Of a stretch of 64,000 nucleotides of DNA, positions 62,669 to 64,000 are shown piece after piece. Every line of letters starts with the position of its first letter. Position 1 is the first letter of the stretch. Under the pieces are notes generated by a model. That model saw only the letters and a list, made by a program, of their open reading frames with translations, made no database searches and was not told the origin of the DNA. The DNA is from Paenibacillus sp. H1-7 (GTDB taxonomy: Bacteria > Bacillota > Bacilli > Paenibacillales > NBRC-103111), in contig NZ_CP031168.1 in NCBI RefSeq assembly GCF_022354825.1, positions 3,845,501 through 3,909,500 on the forward strand, read 5' to 3'. Both the position numbers and the translations under genes were made by a program.

Positions 62669-64000
62669 ATGACGGAACATCATGAAATCATAGAGGCAGG
62701 ATGGAATTTCGACAACAGCTATGCTCGTCTGCCGGAAGCGCTGTTCACCCGTCTCGATCCGACTCCGGTAAGATTGCCGAAGCTGAGCCGGTTTAATGAA
62801 GCATTGGCGGCAACCCTCGGATTGGATGCGCAAGCATTGCAAAGCAAAGAGGGCGTCGCCGTACTTGCGGGCAACAGGGTTCCCGAAGGCGCATCGCCAC
62901 TCGCTCAAGCCTATGCAGGACATCAATACGGCTATTTCACCATGCTCGGGGACGGCCGCGCTTTGTTACTGGGCGAGCATATCACCCCTTCAGGAGACAG
63001 GGTGGATATTCAGCTTAAGGGCTCGGGACCAACCCCCTATTCCCGACGGGGCGATGGCCGGGCGGCACTCGGACCGATGCTTCGTGAATACATCATCAGC
63101 GAAGCCATGCATGCACTCGGGATTCCAACTACTCGCAGTCTGGCCGTTGTAACGACAGGAGAGCCTGTATTCCGTGAGACCGAGCTGCAAGGCGCAATTC
63201 TGACCCGGGTGGCTGCCAGTCATATCCGTGTCGGGACCTTTCAGTTTGCCGCCAGTGCCGGTAATGGCGAAGAGCTTCGGGCATTGGCGGATTACACGTT
63301 GCAAAGGCATTTCCCGGATGCCGATACAGGAGAAAACCGCTATCTTGCCCTGCTCCGTGAAGTGTCTAAGCGTCAGGCCGAGCTCATTGCCAAGTGGCAG
63401 CTTGTAGGCTTTGTTCACGGGGTCATGAACACGGACAACATGGCTCTTAGCGGTGAAACTATCGACTATGGACCATGTGCCTTTATAGATGCTTATGACC
63501 CAGCTACGGTATTCAGCTCCATTGACTCTCAGGGTCGTTATGCCTTTGGCAATCAGCCTAGCATTGCTGCGTGGAATCTTGCCAGATTGGCGGAAGCCCT
63601 GCTGCCGCTGCTGCATTCCGACGAGGATCAGGCTATTCAGCTTGCCGAGGCGGAGCTTTCACATTTTGCAGAGCTGTTTCAGCGTCATTGGCTCTCCGGA
63701 ATGAGGGCGAAGCTGGGGCTCTTAAACGAGGAGCCGGATGATGAAGCCTTGATTGAAGATCTGCTGAATATGATGCAGAAGCATCGTGCCGACTATACCA
63801 ATACATTCCGGGCGTTAACGTTCGATAAGCTTGAGGAGACAGGGATGTCCGGCAGTCCGGAATTTATCGAGTGGCATAAGAAGTGGCAGGCGAGACGGGG
63901 CAGGCAGCAGGAGTCCGAAGCTGCTTCACATCAGCTGATGAAAAGCAGTAATCCTGCAGTCATTCCACGGAATCACCGGGTGGAAGAGGCGCTGGACGCC
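62669..64000 (+). CDS. selO: protein adenylyltransferase SelO (3' partial)
   Basis: The frame runs off the right edge after 444 codons; SelO is usually about 490. The start follows AAAGGAG. Diagnostic pseudokinase motifs are [46 protein letters not shown] and [10 protein letters not shown], where Asp266 of DYG matches the metal-binding Asp of SelO. SelO transfers AMP from ATP to Ser, Thr or Tyr of proteins with a role in redox stress. All key residues visible here are intact. No promoter was assigned beyond a TATAAT-like stretch near 62605. Confidence 0.92.
   Translation, partial: MTEHHEIIEAGWNFDNSYARLPEALFTRLDPTPVRLPKLSRFNEALAATLGLDAQALQSKEGVAVLAGNRVPEGASPLAQAYAGHQYGYFTMLGDGRALLLGEHITPSGDRVDIQLKGSGPTPYSRRGDGRAALGPMLREYIISEAMHALGIPTTRSLAVVTTGEPVFRETELQGAILTRVAASHIRVGTFQFAASAGNGEELRALADYTLQRHFPDADTGENRYLALLREVSKRQAELIAKWQLVGFVHGVMNTDNMALSGETIDYGPCAFIDAYDPATVFSSIDSQGRYAFGNQPSIAAWNLARLAEALLPLLHSDEDQAIQLAEAELSHFAELFQRHWLSGMRAKLGLLNEEPDDEALIEDLLNMMQKHRADYTNTFRALTFDKLEETGMSGSPEFIEWHKKWQARRGRQQESEAASHQLMKSSNPAVIPRNHRVEEALDA

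Noticed and set aside
1..64000. tRNA, rRNA, prophage, integrase or transposase genes
   Set aside because: None of the frames shows such motifs and no tRNA-like cloverleaf was noticed on reading. A dedicated RNA search was not possible here.

Overview
The window looks like chromosomal DNA of a Paenibacillus-type Firmicute. The evidence is strong Shine-Dalgarno sites, several GTG and TTG starts, T-tailed intrinsic terminators, an S-layer (SLH) anchored exoprotein, LplB/YtcP-type sugar permeases, and YesS-like membrane-bound AraC regulators. No rRNA, tRNA, CRISPR array, insertion sequence or phage gene was seen. The genus is an inference from gene style, not a measurement.

Layout. 1-6.3 kb: end of a large NTT carrier/HEAT/cNMP-binding fusion, a gene-poor stretch with dispersed repeats, two very small genes and a reverse-strand alpha/beta hydrolase. 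6.3-10.5 kb: an operon of an alginate-lyase-superfamily enzyme, a GH101-like protein and a Cys-type sulfatase. 10.5-14.5 kb: aldo/keto reductase, an EF-G/tetracycline-protection-type GTPase and an acetamidase/formamidase homologue. 14.6-23.2 kb: sugar-import cassette 1 (YesS-like AraC regulator, two permeases, binding lipoprotein, GH95-like/DUF5703 enzyme). 23.3-26.4 kb: three small envelope proteins, a GH28 enzyme and a 53-aa protein. 26.6-32.9 kb: a secreted nuclease/5'-nucleotidase with three SLH domains, split by two apparent single-base insertions. 33-38.7 kb: DUF402 protein, metallo-beta-lactamase-fold hydrolase, GH36 enzyme, and a TetR regulator divergent from a short-chain dehydrogenase. 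38.9-47.7 kb: import cassette 2 (two permeases, lipoprotein, YesS-like regulator, GH105, altronate dehydratase). 47.7-51.7 kb: repeats, an alditol-oxidase-like flavoprotein and a second GH36 gene. 51.9-61.5 kb: import cassette 3 (lipoprotein, two permeases), a divergent GntR regulator fused to a solute-binding-protein domain, a deacetylase-like protein and two DegT/StrS aminotransferases. 61.6-64 kb: nucleoside deaminase, a small unknown, and selO cut by the right edge.

How it fits together. Most of the window is a carbohydrate island for acidic plant- or algal-type polysaccharides such as rhamnogalacturonan or pectin and sulfated uronans. Three importers, none with its own ATPase, bring in oligosaccharides. 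Glycosidases and lyases that lack visible signal peptides would cut them in the cytoplasm, and UxaA feeds hexuronate products to KDG. The regulators are two membrane-bound AraC activators, a GntR-SBP fusion and a TetR protein. The strongest leads are a 76-nt near-identical promoter block shared by the GH28 gene and the first GH36 gene, a repeated GTACGATAC motif around the GntR-linked genes, the GntR-SBP fusion, a mosaic pair of GH36 paralogues, and a 187-bp dispersed repeat with internal inverted symmetry.
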